A DNA stretch of 64,000 bases from Certhia americana (taxonomy: Eukaryota; Chordata; Aves; Passeriformes; Certhiidae): the NCBI GenBank assembly GCA_018697195.1, contig CM031858.1, positions 130,503,712 to 130,567,711 on the forward strand, written 5' to 3'. Within the stretch, counting starts at the first letter, position 1, and every line of letters starts with the position of its first letter. This document shows, one piece after another, positions 50,092 through 61,644 of this stretch. The position numbers were made by a program, and so were the translations under genes. Under the pieces are notes generated by a model, which did not search any database, was not told the origin of the DNA, and saw nothing but the letters and a program-made list of their open reading frames with translations.

Positions 50092-52400
50092 TAAGTAGAG
50101 AGCTTATGGGTTAGGATTAAAGGACAGAGTAGTAAGGGTGACGTTGTGGGTGTTTTCTACAGGCTGCCAGATCAGGGGGAAGAAATGGATGAGGTCGTCT
50201 GGAAGCAGATTGAAGCAGCCTCAAAGTCACAAGAAGTGTTTTTTGTGGGGGACTTTTAACTACCCTGACATGTGCTGGAGAAGCTATACAGCAAAGCACA
50301 AACAGTCCAGGACGTTCCTGAAAAGCCTTGATCACAACTTCCTGTCTCAGGCAGGGGAGGTTTTCTCAAGGAATGGTGTGTTTGACCTCATACTAACAAA
50401 CAGGACAGGCCTTGTTGGAGATGTGAAGGCTGGGGGCACCTTGGCTGTAGTGACCATGAGATTGTGGAGTTCAATGTTGGGTGAGGAGGAATCAGGACAG
50501 AAAGTAAGCTTACAACCATGGACTCCAGGAAAGCTAACTTTACCCTCTATATGGATGTTCTTGGAAGAATCCCATGGCTCCAGGCCCTGCAGGAAAGAGT
50601 AGTACAAGAGAGTAATTTGATATTTAAGTATCAGTTCCTCCAGGATCAAAAATGATGATTCCTGATGAGAAAGAAATTGGTTAAAGGCAGCAAGAGACCT
50701 GTGTGGATGAATAAAGAACTGTCATTACTCAGGCATAAGCAGGAAATACACAAGAGATCAGAGTCAGGCCACTTAGAGTAGATATAGAGGTGGTCGTAGT
50801 TACTAGAAATGAGACAAGGAAGATGAAGGCCCACCTGGATTTAAATCTGGTTAAGGATGTCAAGGACACCAAGAAGGACTTCTTCAAATACATCAATAAC
50901 AAAAGAAAAACAAAGGACAATGTAGAACCATTATTAAATGGAGGGGGAACCCTGGTAACAGAGGTTACAGAGATGGCAGAGTTACCAAATACCTGCTTTG
51001 CATCAGTCTTCACTGACAAGACCAGCCCTTAGGGATCTCTGACCCAGGAGACCAGGGTAAAGGGATGTTGGAAGGAAGTCCTTTCCATGGTCATGGAGGA
51101 TTGGGTTAGAGAACACCTAGGCAAACCTGAGATGCACAAGTCCATGGGCCCTGAGGGGATGCATCCATAAATGCTAAGAGAGCTGGTGGACACCACAACA
51201 CCACCACTCACAGTCATCTTTGAAGGGTCATGGACAGCAGGAGAGGTGCCTGAGGTCTGGAAGGAAACAATGTTGCCCCAGTCTTCCAAAAGGGCAAGGA
51301 GAAAGACACAGGCAACTCCAGGACAGTCAGCCTCATCTCAATCCCTGGAAAGGTGATACAGCACCTCCAGCACATTCTGGAGGCCATCACTATCCACATG
51401 GATGAAAAGAAAGTGATCAGGAGTAGTCAGCATGGATTCACTAAAAGTAAATCATGCTTGACCAGCCTGAACACCTTCTATGATGAAACAACTGACTGGA
51501 TGGATGAGGGGAGAGCAAAGGGTACTGTCTACCTTGAGCTCAAGCAAGGCTGTCAACACTGTCTCTCAGAACATCCTCACAGGCAAACTCAGGAGGTGTG
51601 GAGTGGGTGAGTGGACAGAGAGGTGGTTTGAGAACTGGCTGAACAGCAGATCCCAGAGGGCTGTAATCAGTGGCACAGGGTCTAGTTGGAGGCCTGCCAC
51701 TGGTGCTGTCCCCCGAGGTTCAGTACTGGGCCCAGTATTGTTTAACTTTTCACCAATAACTTGGGTGAAGGGGCAGAGGCCTCCTCAGTGAGTTCCCTGA
51801 AAACACAAAGGTGGGAGGAGTGGCTGATAGCCCAGAGTGCTGTGCAGCCCTTCAGAAGGACCTCGACAGGCTGGGGAGATGGGCAGGGAAAAGCCATCTG
51901 AAACTCAGCAAAGGGGAATTCAGGGGTATGACCTGCTGGAGACTGTGGAATCCTGGTGGACAACAAACTGTCCATGAGCCAGGACTGTGTCCTCAGGGTG
52001 AAGAAAGACAAAAGTATCTGGGGTGCACTAGGGAGAGCATTGTCAGCAGCTCCAAGGGAGGTGATCCTGCCCCTCTGCTCAGCCCTAGTGAGGCACCATC
52101 TGGAGTGCTTTGTCCAGTTCAGAGCTCCTCAGGACAAGAGAGACATGCAACTACTGGAGAGGGTCTGGAGGAGAGCTGCAAAGATCATGAGGGGACTGCA
52201 GCATCTCTCTTATGAGGACAGGCTGAGAGAGTTGGGCCTGTTCAGCCTTGAGAAGAAACAACTGAGAGGGAACCTCACCAATGTCTGTCAGTGCCTGCAG
52301 GGAGGGTGGCAAGAGGATGGACCAGGCTCTTCTCAGTGGTGCCAAGAGATAGGACAAGAGGCAATGGGCAGAAACTGTTGCAAAGGAAGTTTCACCTGAA
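50092..52400 (+). pseudogene. CR1 ORF2 endonuclease-RT pseudogene (copy B, downstream of the LTR)
   Basis: The endonuclease resumes with a VFYRLPDQ-like segment, a disrupted GDFN motif (an extra T in the GACTTTTAAC at 50251-50260), FDLILTN, and an intact SDH catalytic motif (50449-50457). The RT follows: LVKDVKDTKKDFFKY (about 50850), QHGFTKSKSCLT (about 51435), motif A as YLEL(frameshift)SKAVN (51529-51560, with an extra A not present in copy A), motif B VPRGSVLGPVLFN (about 51707), and motif C FPEN in place of FADD (51794-51805). The C-terminal [18 protein letters not shown] lies near 52230. Multiple frameshifts and lost catalytic aspartates make it inactive. Confidence 0.92.
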
Positions 52401-52559
52401 CATGAGGAAAAATTTTACTGTGCAGGTTCACTGGAACAGATTGCCCAGAGTGTCTGTGAGGTCTCCCTCACTGGAAATATTCAAGAACAGCCTGGACACA
52501 ATCCTGTGCCATGTGCTCTGGAATGACCCTTCTTGAGCAGGGAGGCTGAACCAGATGAC

Positions 52560-52606
52560 CTACTGTGCTCCCTTCCAACCTTGTCCATTCTGTGATTTTG
52601 TGAAAT
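52560..52606 (+). repeat. CR1 copy B 3' end and tail
   Basis: Conserved CR1 3'-terminal sequence CTTCCAACCTTGTCC followed by ATTCTGTGA and TTTTGTGA units. It marks the 3' end and orientation of copy B. Confidence 0.88.
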
Positions 52607-55249
52607 ACTTCAGTTATATTTTTGGAGAAAAGCCATGTGAATTAGTCATATTACATGCTGATCCTGTAACTGAAACACTTTCCAGTCCAACATTTCTCAA
52701 AGGATGTTAAACAGCAGCTGCTAAAGCTAGACATTTTAATATCAGGTTGTCTAGATAATTTGCATCTGAGAGTTTTATAAGAGCTTGCCGAAGAACTCTT
52801 TGAATGATTAATGGTACTTTTCAGTAAATCTCGGACCACTGCAAAGTTTCAGAGAACACATCAAAAATTGAAGATATACCATAGCAAAGGAGTTAAATTG
52901 CAGCCTAGGTAATTTAAAGTCTTTCACCTTTACTGATCATGTAAAAATCCCAGAATTGTTGATGAAATTCCCAATATATAAAAAATGGAGGAAGTTAATA
53001 CAATTAATTTCAAACCCATAGTTTTCGGGGAAAACCTCTGAAACTAACTTTTCATTTGGTGAGACTTTTTTTTCATATACATAAAATTTAGTTGAAAAGC
53101 AAGTAATGTAAAATGTTTGATAATTTTATATTCTGTGTAGCATTTTAATCAAGAGCAACGTAATTTACTCCCTGCAATGTACTAAATGGATTAGATGCTG
53201 TAATATTATAAGAAATAGATTACCATTGCTATGTTTATTTTTAGTTGCACCATGGCATTCTAGGTCCTGTCTTCTTCAATTTTTTAAACTGAAGGTCTGA
53301 ATGGAAATCATTGCAGAGGAGGTTTCCAACCAATGTGGAGATTGAGACTGGTAAGTAAGAGAGATAGACACCTAATAAAAACAAGAAATGTGTCTTCTGA
53401 ATTGAGCACACCATAAAGGTAATGCCACACCTCTGGAAAATTAGAAAATGAACCCCTTTCTTGTGATATAGCAGCTCCAACTTGTCAGAAGTAACTCTCC
53501 AAAGAATTCTGTCAGGGAAGGCAATTTCCTAAAAAAGCTGATCAGATCCTTCATTGTACAAAGAGGGAATCACAGGTAGATTTGAATCACAGGGAGATTT
53601 GAAGTGGTAAAAGGTTAGATATTCTGGTGAAAGACTCATGGGGTTCAATCTGATTATTTAAATAAAAAGGAAATTTAGAATTTAAGGTAAAGATTTGAGG
53701 TACTCTCACTACATAAAATTGTTGGTTATGTTGCCTGAAGGCTCCAGGTAAGCACTGCTAGGAGTTAGAGCTCTGGTACAGGATGAGACAAAACAACCTA
53801 AGCTTCAGGGTGACAGTTTTGGAGTAGTAATAAGATTCAAATATTTTTAGAGAGTGGTTTTGACATTTTGAGCCTTTACATGAGTGCCCATTTTTCTTCA
53901 GTGGATACACTAAAATCAGAATTTCTAAAATAAGATATGGTCTAGTTCAAATAATTATTATACAGAAATTTTATGTGTTATTTTTATAGCAAAGATCAGG
54001 GCAGAAGAACACACCAAGCCACACTGATGTAATAAATATATTAATCTACTGGAGTTTGTAATTCCTCTGGAAGGCTGGAACTAGTAGGGGAGAATGTGGA
54101 GGAAGGAATGAAATGCTAAGGAATCTGGAGGCAAAGAAAATGTGTCTGTTCTGAGCTGGAGACAAGATGAAAAGTTTTGGGTCAACTGAGGTTATGCTGC
54201 ATGTCAGTGACCACCAGAGTATGCTGTACATCTTTCGATGGACACATATTTGGATGCTTCCCTTTCCTTGTCCAGAGAAAATCTGCAGTGTTCCACTCCT
54301 TTAAATGTCTGAACCTGTTGTGGTCCAGTCCTGGTGGAACAGATACTCATTCTTGCTTTGGGGCTTTCTTCCCTCATGTCACAAAGCAGAGCACTGACTT
54401 CCAAGCCTTCATATCCACAAACCTTAGCCAATGGGACTACTAGATAAGCATGTTGCTTATCTTTTTCTCTCTTAAAAATCCAAGCTAGCAAAGAGTCAAA
54501 CAGCCTTTCCCCAACCCTAATCACTCACATAATTTTAGTGAAAGAAGTGAATCTAAAGCTGAAAAAGCAATTACTTGAAAACTTGGAAGTACTGTGAATA
54601 ACTTGTCTCCCTTGAGTTTGTGTGAGATGAGGCAACCTACAGTCATCCTTTCCCATGGAGCATTCAGGGTACAGTATAGTCATGTCCAAGAAGTGGACTG
54701 GGTTTTTTCAGGGAAGGAGGCTTATGTCTGTCAGGCTACAGAAATTAGTAAGCTGGACAAAATGCCACAGAAGACTGTAGGAGGAGAAAGAATAGTCCTG
54801 TGATTAGGGCAGCTGCTCTGAAGACATGCTTCCTACCTTTGCCTTTGCTGCAAGAGACATCCTAACTTTTTCAATCCTCACATGACATTAGCAGACTGGT
54901 CTGGTTTGTAATCTATGTTGGCATACAGCAAGAGCAAAGAGTGATTTTCAGCTAAGTATCAGGCAAATGGCTATGAAATAAATGAAACTACAGGGTTGCA
55001 GGGACACAGTTGAAGACTGTCATTTGGTTGAAGAATGTCACTGGAGACTGCTGTGGCAGCCAAATGGCTAGTGCTGAAAACACTTTTTTTAGGAGCACCC
55101 TGTGTGTCAACAAGACAGAGAAGGTGATTTACTAGCTCCTTCTCTGTGCTGCATTGATTTTTTAACTTCATTTTCTTTTCAGTGGCATGAAGGGGCTCTC
55201 CTGAAGTGCAGATGAGCATATGCTCATATGTGAAGACGATTGGTTTAAC
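52607..55249. other. Unique non-coding stretch, no gene seen
   Basis: AT-rich DNA between CR1 copies B and C. Short open frames only; no recognised repeat. Confidence 0.55.
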
Positions 55250-56480
55250 AGAAAAAAATAGAGAAGTTCCAGTTGGAAGGGACCTACAATGATCATCTAG
55301 TCCAACTGCCTGACCACTTCAGGGCTGTACATAAGTTAAACCACGTTACAGGCTTTTTCAAATGCCTTTTGTGCACTGACAGGCTTGGGACATCCACCTC
55401 CTCTAAGAAGCCTGTTCCTGTGTTTGACCACCCTCAGTAAGGAAATGCTTCCTAATGTCCAGTCTAAACCTCCTGTGGTACAGCCTTGAACCATTCCCAC
55501 ATGTCCCATCCCTGAATACCAGGAGGAAGAGCTCAGCATCTCCCTCTCCATATCCCCTGCTCAGGAAGCTGTAGAGAGCTGTGAGGTCACCCCTCAGCCT
55601 CCTTTTCTCCAAATGAAACAAGCCCAAAGTCCTCAGTCCCTTCAGACAGGACATTGCCTCCAGCCCTTTCACCACCTTTGTTGCCCTCCTCTGGACACGT
55701 TCTCACCCTTTACCCTCATTCTTCAGCTGTGGGTCCCAGAGCAGCACACGGAGCTCACGGTGGGGCTGCACCAAGGCTGTACAGAGGGACAGTCACCTCT
55801 GTGACCTGCTGGTGATGCTGAGTTTGATGCACCCCAGGAAGGGATTTGTTCTCTAGGCTGCCAGGGTACATTGCTGACTCCTGCTGAGCCTCATGCTGAC
55901 CAGCACACACAGATCTCTTCTTGCAGGGCTGATCTGCAGCCACTCCACCCCAGGCCCAGAATCCAGCATTCAAACTTGTTGGATTTCATCCCATTAATCA
56001 CTGCCTAATGCTATAATCTATCTAGACCCCTCAGCAAGGCATGTCGTCCCTAAAATCCCCTGGAATTGAGCCCTGAGGAACACTGCTGGGACAGGTTTCC
56101 AGGTGGATGTAGCCCCATTCACTACAACCCTTTGAGCTCTGCCCTTCAAATAGTTCATTGCCCAGATGACCATGAACCTGCTCATCACAAAGGTGGAAAA
56201 TTTGTCCTGAAGGATACTTGAGGGGCAGTATCAAAAGCCTTGCTAAAATTCAGAAAAACTGTTTCCATAGTCTTGCATTCATCCACTGGGTGAGTGACCA
56301 TATTATAGAAGGATAATGAACTTAGTTAAACAGATCTTTCCCTTTGTAAGCCCATGTTGACTGTTCCTGGTGATATTGAGTTATTCTTTAAACCCATTTC
56401 AAGGATTGTTTTCAATTTAGCCTGATGGATCTCTTGCTGTCCATTGGAAATCATCTGTGCTACTGGCAATACTTTGAATG
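55250..56480 (-). mobile_element. CR1 LINE copy C, 5'-truncated
   Basis: A minus-strand CR1 copy. Its conserved 3' end is at the left (AGTTGGAAGGGACC and GATCATCTAGTCCAAC on the plus strand, about 55270-55306). The C-terminal ORF2 segment LRTLGLFHLEKRRLRGDL lies near 55610, and RT sequence continues to about 56470, where the match fades next to an LTR. The sequence is clearly diverged from copies A and B, so it is a different CR1 subfamily or an older insertion. No ATTCTGTG tail was seen on the left; the copy ends in an A-rich plus-strand patch near 55250. Confidence 0.9.
55403..56470 (-). pseudogene. CR1 ORF2 reverse-transcriptase pseudogene (copy C)
   Basis: On the minus strand, motif A reads FLNFSKAFDTA (about 56236-56268), so the first catalytic Asp of LDFSKAFD is Asn. 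Next comes an RAQRVVVNGATSTWKPV segment (about 56090-56150) leading towards motif B, then scrambled frames through 55680-56050, then an open 90-codon stretch (55403-55675) with LEKRRLRGDLTALYSFL and RRFRLDIRKHFL. The frame is broken several times. Nothing functional could be made. Confidence 0.85.
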
Positions 56481-56774
56481 CTCAGTAGTGGTGGTTTCAG
56501 CTGGGATAGAGTTAATTTTCTTCACAGTATCTAGTATGGGGCTGTGTTCTGCATTTATGCTGAAAACAGTGTTGATAATTCTGGGATGTTTTCCTTAATG
56601 CTGACCAGTTCTTATATAGATCCAAAAAAGCAGGCCTTTTCTGCTTCTCATACTACTCCCCAAATGAGTAGGGTGGGGGTACACAAGGAGTGTACAGAGG
56701 GAAGGGGGCACAGATGGAACAACTAACCCTAACTGACCTAAGGGATATTCCAGACCAAATGGTGTCATGCTCAG

Positions 56775-56783
56775 TATATAAAA
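56775..56783 (+). promoter_or_regulatory. LTR TATA box
   Basis: TATATAAAA inside CTCAGTATATAAAAATG, located mid-LTR with U3 to the left. This is the core promoter position expected for a plus-strand LTR. Confidence 0.75.
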
Positions 56784-56963
56784 ATGGGACAAGAAGAAGG
56801 AAAGGGAGGATGTTTGGAGTGATGGCGTTTGTCTTCCCAAGTCACTGTTACATGAGTTGGAGCCCTGCTGTCCTGAGGATGTCTGAACACCTGCCTGCCC
56901 ATGGGAAGCAGTGAAATAATTTCTTGTTTTGCTTTGCTTACATGCACAGCTTTTGCTTTACCC

Positions 56964-56969
56964 ATTAAA
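56964..56969 (+). terminator. LTR polyadenylation signal ATTAAA
   Basis: ATTAAA within CCCATTAAACTGTC, downstream of the TATA box and followed by T-rich U5 sequence. A common functional variant of AATAAA. Confidence 0.7.
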
Positions 56970-57098
56970 CTGTCTTTATCCCTGCCCATGAGTTTTCTCA
57001 CTTTTACTCTTCTGATTCTCTTCTCTATCCCACAGTGGGGAACTGAGAGAGCAGCTGCATGGGGTTGAGCTGCTGGCTGGGATTAAACCATGACAACA

Positions 57099-59244
57099 GC
57101 TCATAAGAAAATTTGAAATAAACTGATAGGGACATATATTTAGTTATTTAATAATGAGAAAAAGAGAAGCCTCAGGCTCTCTATAAGAATCAAGGTGCCT
57201 TTATATTCCCAGCTGGCCTAAAGAATAGCTTTTCACTAAGAGGCCTGAGGTTTCAACAAAATAATAATCTAATCCCATAAATAAAAGATTTGATATGTCT
57301 CTCTTCTTCTTCTGTGATATAGTATCCAAATCATTAACCAAACAATTCTAAATATATTAAATATTTCTATCTCTTAGCTGTTTTGTGAACAATAATTTTA
57401 GAATATTTTGGTTTTCTCTGATTCAGAGTTGTTTTTTCCTTATTATGTTAGAGGCTATATCTTTCATAGATATGATCAGTGGATCTTATTCCCAGTGAGG
57501 ATATGACAGTGTATCCTAGGAATCTTTCTGGAAGCCCAGGAGATGAGGTCTTACCAAGAAATGCAGCCATGGATGAAAGTGGAGACAGGCAATTATTTGC
57601 CTGCAGCTCCCATAAGACTCTGTTACAGCAGCTCAAAGTGTTTTTTTATAAATATATTTTGTACTTTTTATGTTTATGATTTTTTTTTGTTTGTTTTGAT
57701 GGAGTGTCCACTTTCTCAGCCTCTTTTTCTAATTGTTTCTTTTATGTTTAGATTACTTCTTTCTGTAAATGTTGAGTCACAACTCTGGGATATTCCACTG
57801 AAATTGGTTTCCTATTTGGTGAAAGGGAAGGTAACACTGAAAGCCTGTACACTGTAGAACCTGCACTGTGTTACAAAAGCCCAGAATCATAATTTCAAAA
57901 TGGTTTCCCTGGAATTTTCAGGCAAACCAACCACTTTGGAACTGGAAAATATTCCCAGGTGCTGCAAGACTGGGGTGCTGAAGTTTCATTCCAGGGCATA
58001 AAGAGGTGCTGGGACAATACAACAGGAGGTTCTACATACATGCACCTATATCAACATCAATCAGCAAAGTGAAACTGCCTTTGGAGATTATTTAGACAGG
58101 TCTGTGCTGTGCCCTGTGCTGCTGAGTTTATAGAAAGGTCCAGAAAAGCACTCTACACCCAGATATCATAACAAAAGTGACATCCAGGGTAGTAAAATAA
58201 ATATTTAATTTCTTCACATTCCCATATCCATCTCAGACATCCAGCTAACTCTAATAATACTTTATGCTATAATACTTTACAAATACAACTATTCTAAATT
58301 AATATAATTGTTTTGATAGATACTTGTGAGATTGTTTTGCACTCTCTGCCCATTGATGTCTTTCCAGCTATGGGACAGTATTTTTTGCATGCTGTAAATG
58401 TATCAAACCTAAAAGCCAAAGTAACTTTTGAAACACTAACAATATCACTCAATGCTTATATTACCCTTTACATCTTCAGAGTCTTTTATGAACAACCATG
58501 GATGAAGTATGGTAATAGCTTTATCATATTGCAAACCTGCTTTGCCATTCTTCCATCTGCTTCAGCAGATCTCATCCTGATCCCTGTGAGGTCAACACAT
58601 TGGTGCTTCAGAGGACTCATCACTAAAACTGGCCTGTGGAAAGTTATGGAGTTTTCCCTGTGTCTCCCCCAAAGGCAGATTAGACACTACAGATGAAAAT
58701 TTTGGAAAGCAGATGTGCACTCAGCATAGTCAGGTGACATGAACTATAGGCAGTCCACCTCCCTCTGCTGTCGCCTGTGCAAGTACTGCACTTCTTTGGG
58801 TGCCAGAGAGCACCTTTCAGCTTGGTAGGGTGTCCAGAGTGGTCTTGGTGCACAGTTTGGAGCTTGTAGGAGCGTAAACACAAGTTACTATAGGTTATCA
58901 GCAAGGATGACTTTTCCAGATGCTAACAGTGGGAAAAATTGTAGTGCCTTACACAGAGGGGTTTGGGCACCAGTTTGGGGCTCAGTTTTCAGCATCATCT
59001 CTGCCCTTGCTCTACAGAGGTGTGCACTGTTGCTATCATCCAAACCATGGAAGGGGAGTCAAAAGTCAGCTGGAACAGGGGAGAAGCAAACCATGTCCAA
59101 AACTGCTTCAATCCTTCGAAGGTTCCCTAGCCTTTGGAATGGAAAGGCTGAGATTGCTGAGGTCCCTGGGCTGTGTCCTTCCATCTGCAGACTTCTCTGC
59201 TTGTAAGGGATGGGAACTGATTTTGGTGCTTCCTTCTCCCCAGG
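57099..59244. other. Unique non-coding stretch, no gene seen
   Basis: Contains a 127-codon open frame (58313-58696, plus) with no domain signature. The long frame at 58920-59591 owes part of its length to the GT repeat that follows. No repeat family was recognised. Confidence 0.5.
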
Positions 59245-59308
59245 TCAGTAGGAGCTCCCAGGATGTGTCCCCTAGATCAGTAGGTGCTCCCAGGATGTGT
59301 CCTAGGTG
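59245..59308. repeat. Two-copy tandem duplication (32 bp unit)
   Basis: TCAGTAGGAGCTCCCAGGAT at 59245 is repeated at 59277 as TCAGTAGGTGCTCCCAGGAT. The two units are adjacent and differ at a few positions. Confidence 0.85.
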
Positions 59309-59470
59309 GCATTGCTCCTCCATGATCAGGACTGTCACACCAGGTCCTGGGGCCACTGGCCCAGTAGGGGCTGTGCTCCATTGTGAGCACGATGGCGAGG
59401 CTGCTGCATTTGCTGCTGAAAGTAAACTGGATGTCAAGCACTTTTCCCATCTGGCATCTATTAAAATAAT

Positions 59471-59570
59471 GTGTGTGAGCATGTGTGTGAGCATGTGTGT
59501 GTGTGTGTATGTGTGTGTGTGTGTGTGTGTGTATGTTATGTATGTTTGCACGTGTGTATTTGTGTGTATA
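59471..59570. repeat. (GT)n microsatellite, interrupted
   Basis: About 100 bp of GT repeats broken by GAGCAT and TAT interruptions; the longest uninterrupted run is about ten units (59512-59532). The repeat is open in several frames on both strands, which explains the low-complexity C/V and H/T ORFs over it; these are not genes. Alternating purine-pyrimidine DNA of this kind can adopt Z-form in vitro. Confidence 0.93.
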
Positions 59571-61644
59571 AAATATGGACACCATCTCTGATTTCAAATA
59601 TAGAACAAAATGCATGTTTCAAATTATGTTTTAATTTTGGCTTCTTTGTTAACTGGAAAGATACTGCGTTTTAGAGTTTGTGCAAACTCTTTTACTTAAC
59701 ATATTATCTGTAACAGATTGCATAAGCATGACTGTTATCTGCGTTAGTCATCACTTTAGACCATGGAATATAATTCATGGCAGTCTGGATTTAATGAATG
59801 TTTGAATTAACCTATACCTAATTTCTTGTGTTTTAAAACCTAAATCTCATTGAAAGCTGAGCTTTGTTTACTTCCCAAAATTGATCTGAGGGCCATTTGG
59901 AACACTTAGTGTATTCTAAAATGTGATCGTATCAACAATACACACTCAAGTTTGTTTTAAAGTGAGTTTTTCTTTCCTAGTTTACATAAATCATTTAAAA
60001 AAATCGTTCACTTTTTTGGATCATAATGTACTCACTTGGCTTTTAGACCTACATAGTTCACAGACCAATTTTTCAAACAGGATTCTAAAGCTATTTGTGG
60101 ATTACTTTCTGTTTGCTACTTGTAATCTGCATTCCTGAGGCAAGCATGCTAAAATGACTGAGGATTTTCATCGAGCTAAGTGATTATACTAAATAGGGCA
60201 ATTTTGGGTGCTCTTAGCTTCTGTGTTTAAAAATACAATACAGAAGAAACCAACACCACATTTTCTATTAAACCACAGAGGGCACTGTTTGTTCTTAATA
60301 TAAAATGACCCTGCTACACAGACTCTTGTCAGTCTTCATTAAGCAATTAATGTTGAGAGTATTAATTCAAATTTTTTCCCCCTTTTTTTTCTTTCTCTGA
60401 TTTTAAAAGCTAACCAGGTATATTGCACTTATGCACACTGTCATGTTCTTCCAGTGTTTGGTACCAGATACTGCCCTGGTCCATCCCTCCTCTCCTTACT
60501 GCTTCATCACACCACCAGAGTAGAGAGTTTCCTTTCCAGCAATGGGTCTGGAGATGCAGTGCAGGAAACTGCCTTATGATTGTTTAATGGTTAATTAGCA
60601 CTCTTCATTTTACTTGCTCTTTACTTTGAAGTATTGGAGAAAGGGAGGCAAGGCAGCACTGGCAACAATTGAAGTGTTAACTCCTAATATTTCTCCTCTG
60701 GTGCTTTTGATCAGGATGGAATAAAGGAAGTAGAGCAACAGTGATGCTGAAAATCAATTGGCTGTGCCAGTACTGCAATTATTGTTTGTCCATTACTTGA
60801 AGTATTCTGAACAAAATACAATGACATTTTAATTTTTCTCAAAAGATAAAATCTCCCAAAATACCCGACACAGAAAAAAAGCAATAGCAAAATTTACAGG
60901 TTTTGCTAAAAATAAAGTGATGAGTTTTTTAAATTCTATGCAATTGTTTGTTTGTTTGTCTCTGTAAAACATGCTGGGAAAAAAATCAGAGTTTCATGTG
61001 AAACAAATTTGGGACTTGTTTTGTCTCAGAGTTTTGTTGATGCAAAGTGGCCTTAGATCATTGCACAGAACATTACACAGAGACAAGATAAACTGTTTAT
61101 AATATGAAAATCCTCATAGATTAAAGGAAATAAATAAAAAGCAGAAATTGCAAAAACTGTCAACATCAGATTAGTGGGAAAGTTCTTGTTCACTTGTGGT
61201 CTTGTTAACTATTGTGCAAGTTTGGGATATCTCAGAAGCTATAAAGTTCAGTTCTATTGCTATTGATTCAATTAAATGTGTATTTTAGTAGTTTCTCTCT
61301 TTCTCCAGCAGTGACCCTTATAAACTTTGCTGGTTAATTTAATTTCTTGTTTGTTTAAGGCCTGAATAACTTCTGGGTTAATTTTTCAGTTTCACTTCCC
61401 CAACCTGTGTATAAAGATGCTGATGATATCTTTAAGTGCTTTTCAGCTCTTCATGACACACTGCATTGGTCCTAGCCAGACACAACAGGTTTTGCTTTGT
61501 CTTTTTTTGTACCTGTACACAGTTAGGACACAAATGGCTGTTCGTTTTGCAAGCACTTGAAAAGGACTGCCAAAATTATGGATGTCTCTGGAAAACAGGG
61601 TTCCCCAGGATCCCCTGATGGGCTTTAGGCAACTTGTGATTTCA
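59571..61644. other. Unique AT-rich non-coding stretch
   Basis: No gene or recognised repeat. Contains short T- and A-runs and a TTTG microsatellite (about 60946-60959). Confidence 0.5.

Larger units (their letters stand above)
49205..52606 (+). mobile_element. CR1 LINE copy B, 5'-truncated and split by an LTR
   Basis: The longest CR1 copy in the window. It starts inside the ORF2 endonuclease (YTLLRRDRPGRCGGGVALCV, about 49270-49330), is interrupted at about 49382-50090 by a minus-strand LTR, and resumes in the endonuclease at ESLWVRIKG-like sequence (about 50095). It then runs through the RT to the conserved 3' end (CTTCCAACCTTGTCC, then ATTCTGTGA and TTTTGTGA units) at 52560-52606. Without the LTR about 2.7 kb of CR1 remains, compared with about 4.5 kb for a full element. 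Its 3' 1.8 kb is close to copy A. Several frameshifts make it non-coding. Confidence 0.95.
56485..57098 (+). mobile_element. Solo LTR of ERVL-like type, plus orientation
   Basis: Starts at or just before TGGTGGTTTCAGCTGGGATAG and ends in GGATTAAACCATGACA(ACA). This is a widespread avian LTR family recognised from general familiarity with bird sequence. A TATA box (TATATAAAA, 56775-56783) and a poly(A) signal (ATTAAA, 56964-56969) are in the expected order on the plus strand, about 185 bp apart. GCTCA is found directly at both sides (56480-56484 and 57099-57103), a candidate 5-bp target-site duplication, which is the ERVL length. No internal gag, pol or env is beside it, so it is a solo LTR. 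The exact ends are uncertain by a few bases because TG...CA could also be placed at 56489 and 57095. Confidence 0.88.

Noticed and set aside
58313..58696. 127-codon ORF considered as a membrane protein fragment
   Set aside because: No clear transmembrane segment, domain or conserved context; a single chance-length ORF.
59471..59674. Cys/Val- and His/Thr-rich ORFs on both strands
   Set aside because: They are translations of the GT microsatellite, which is open in several frames; low complexity and no start context or homology.
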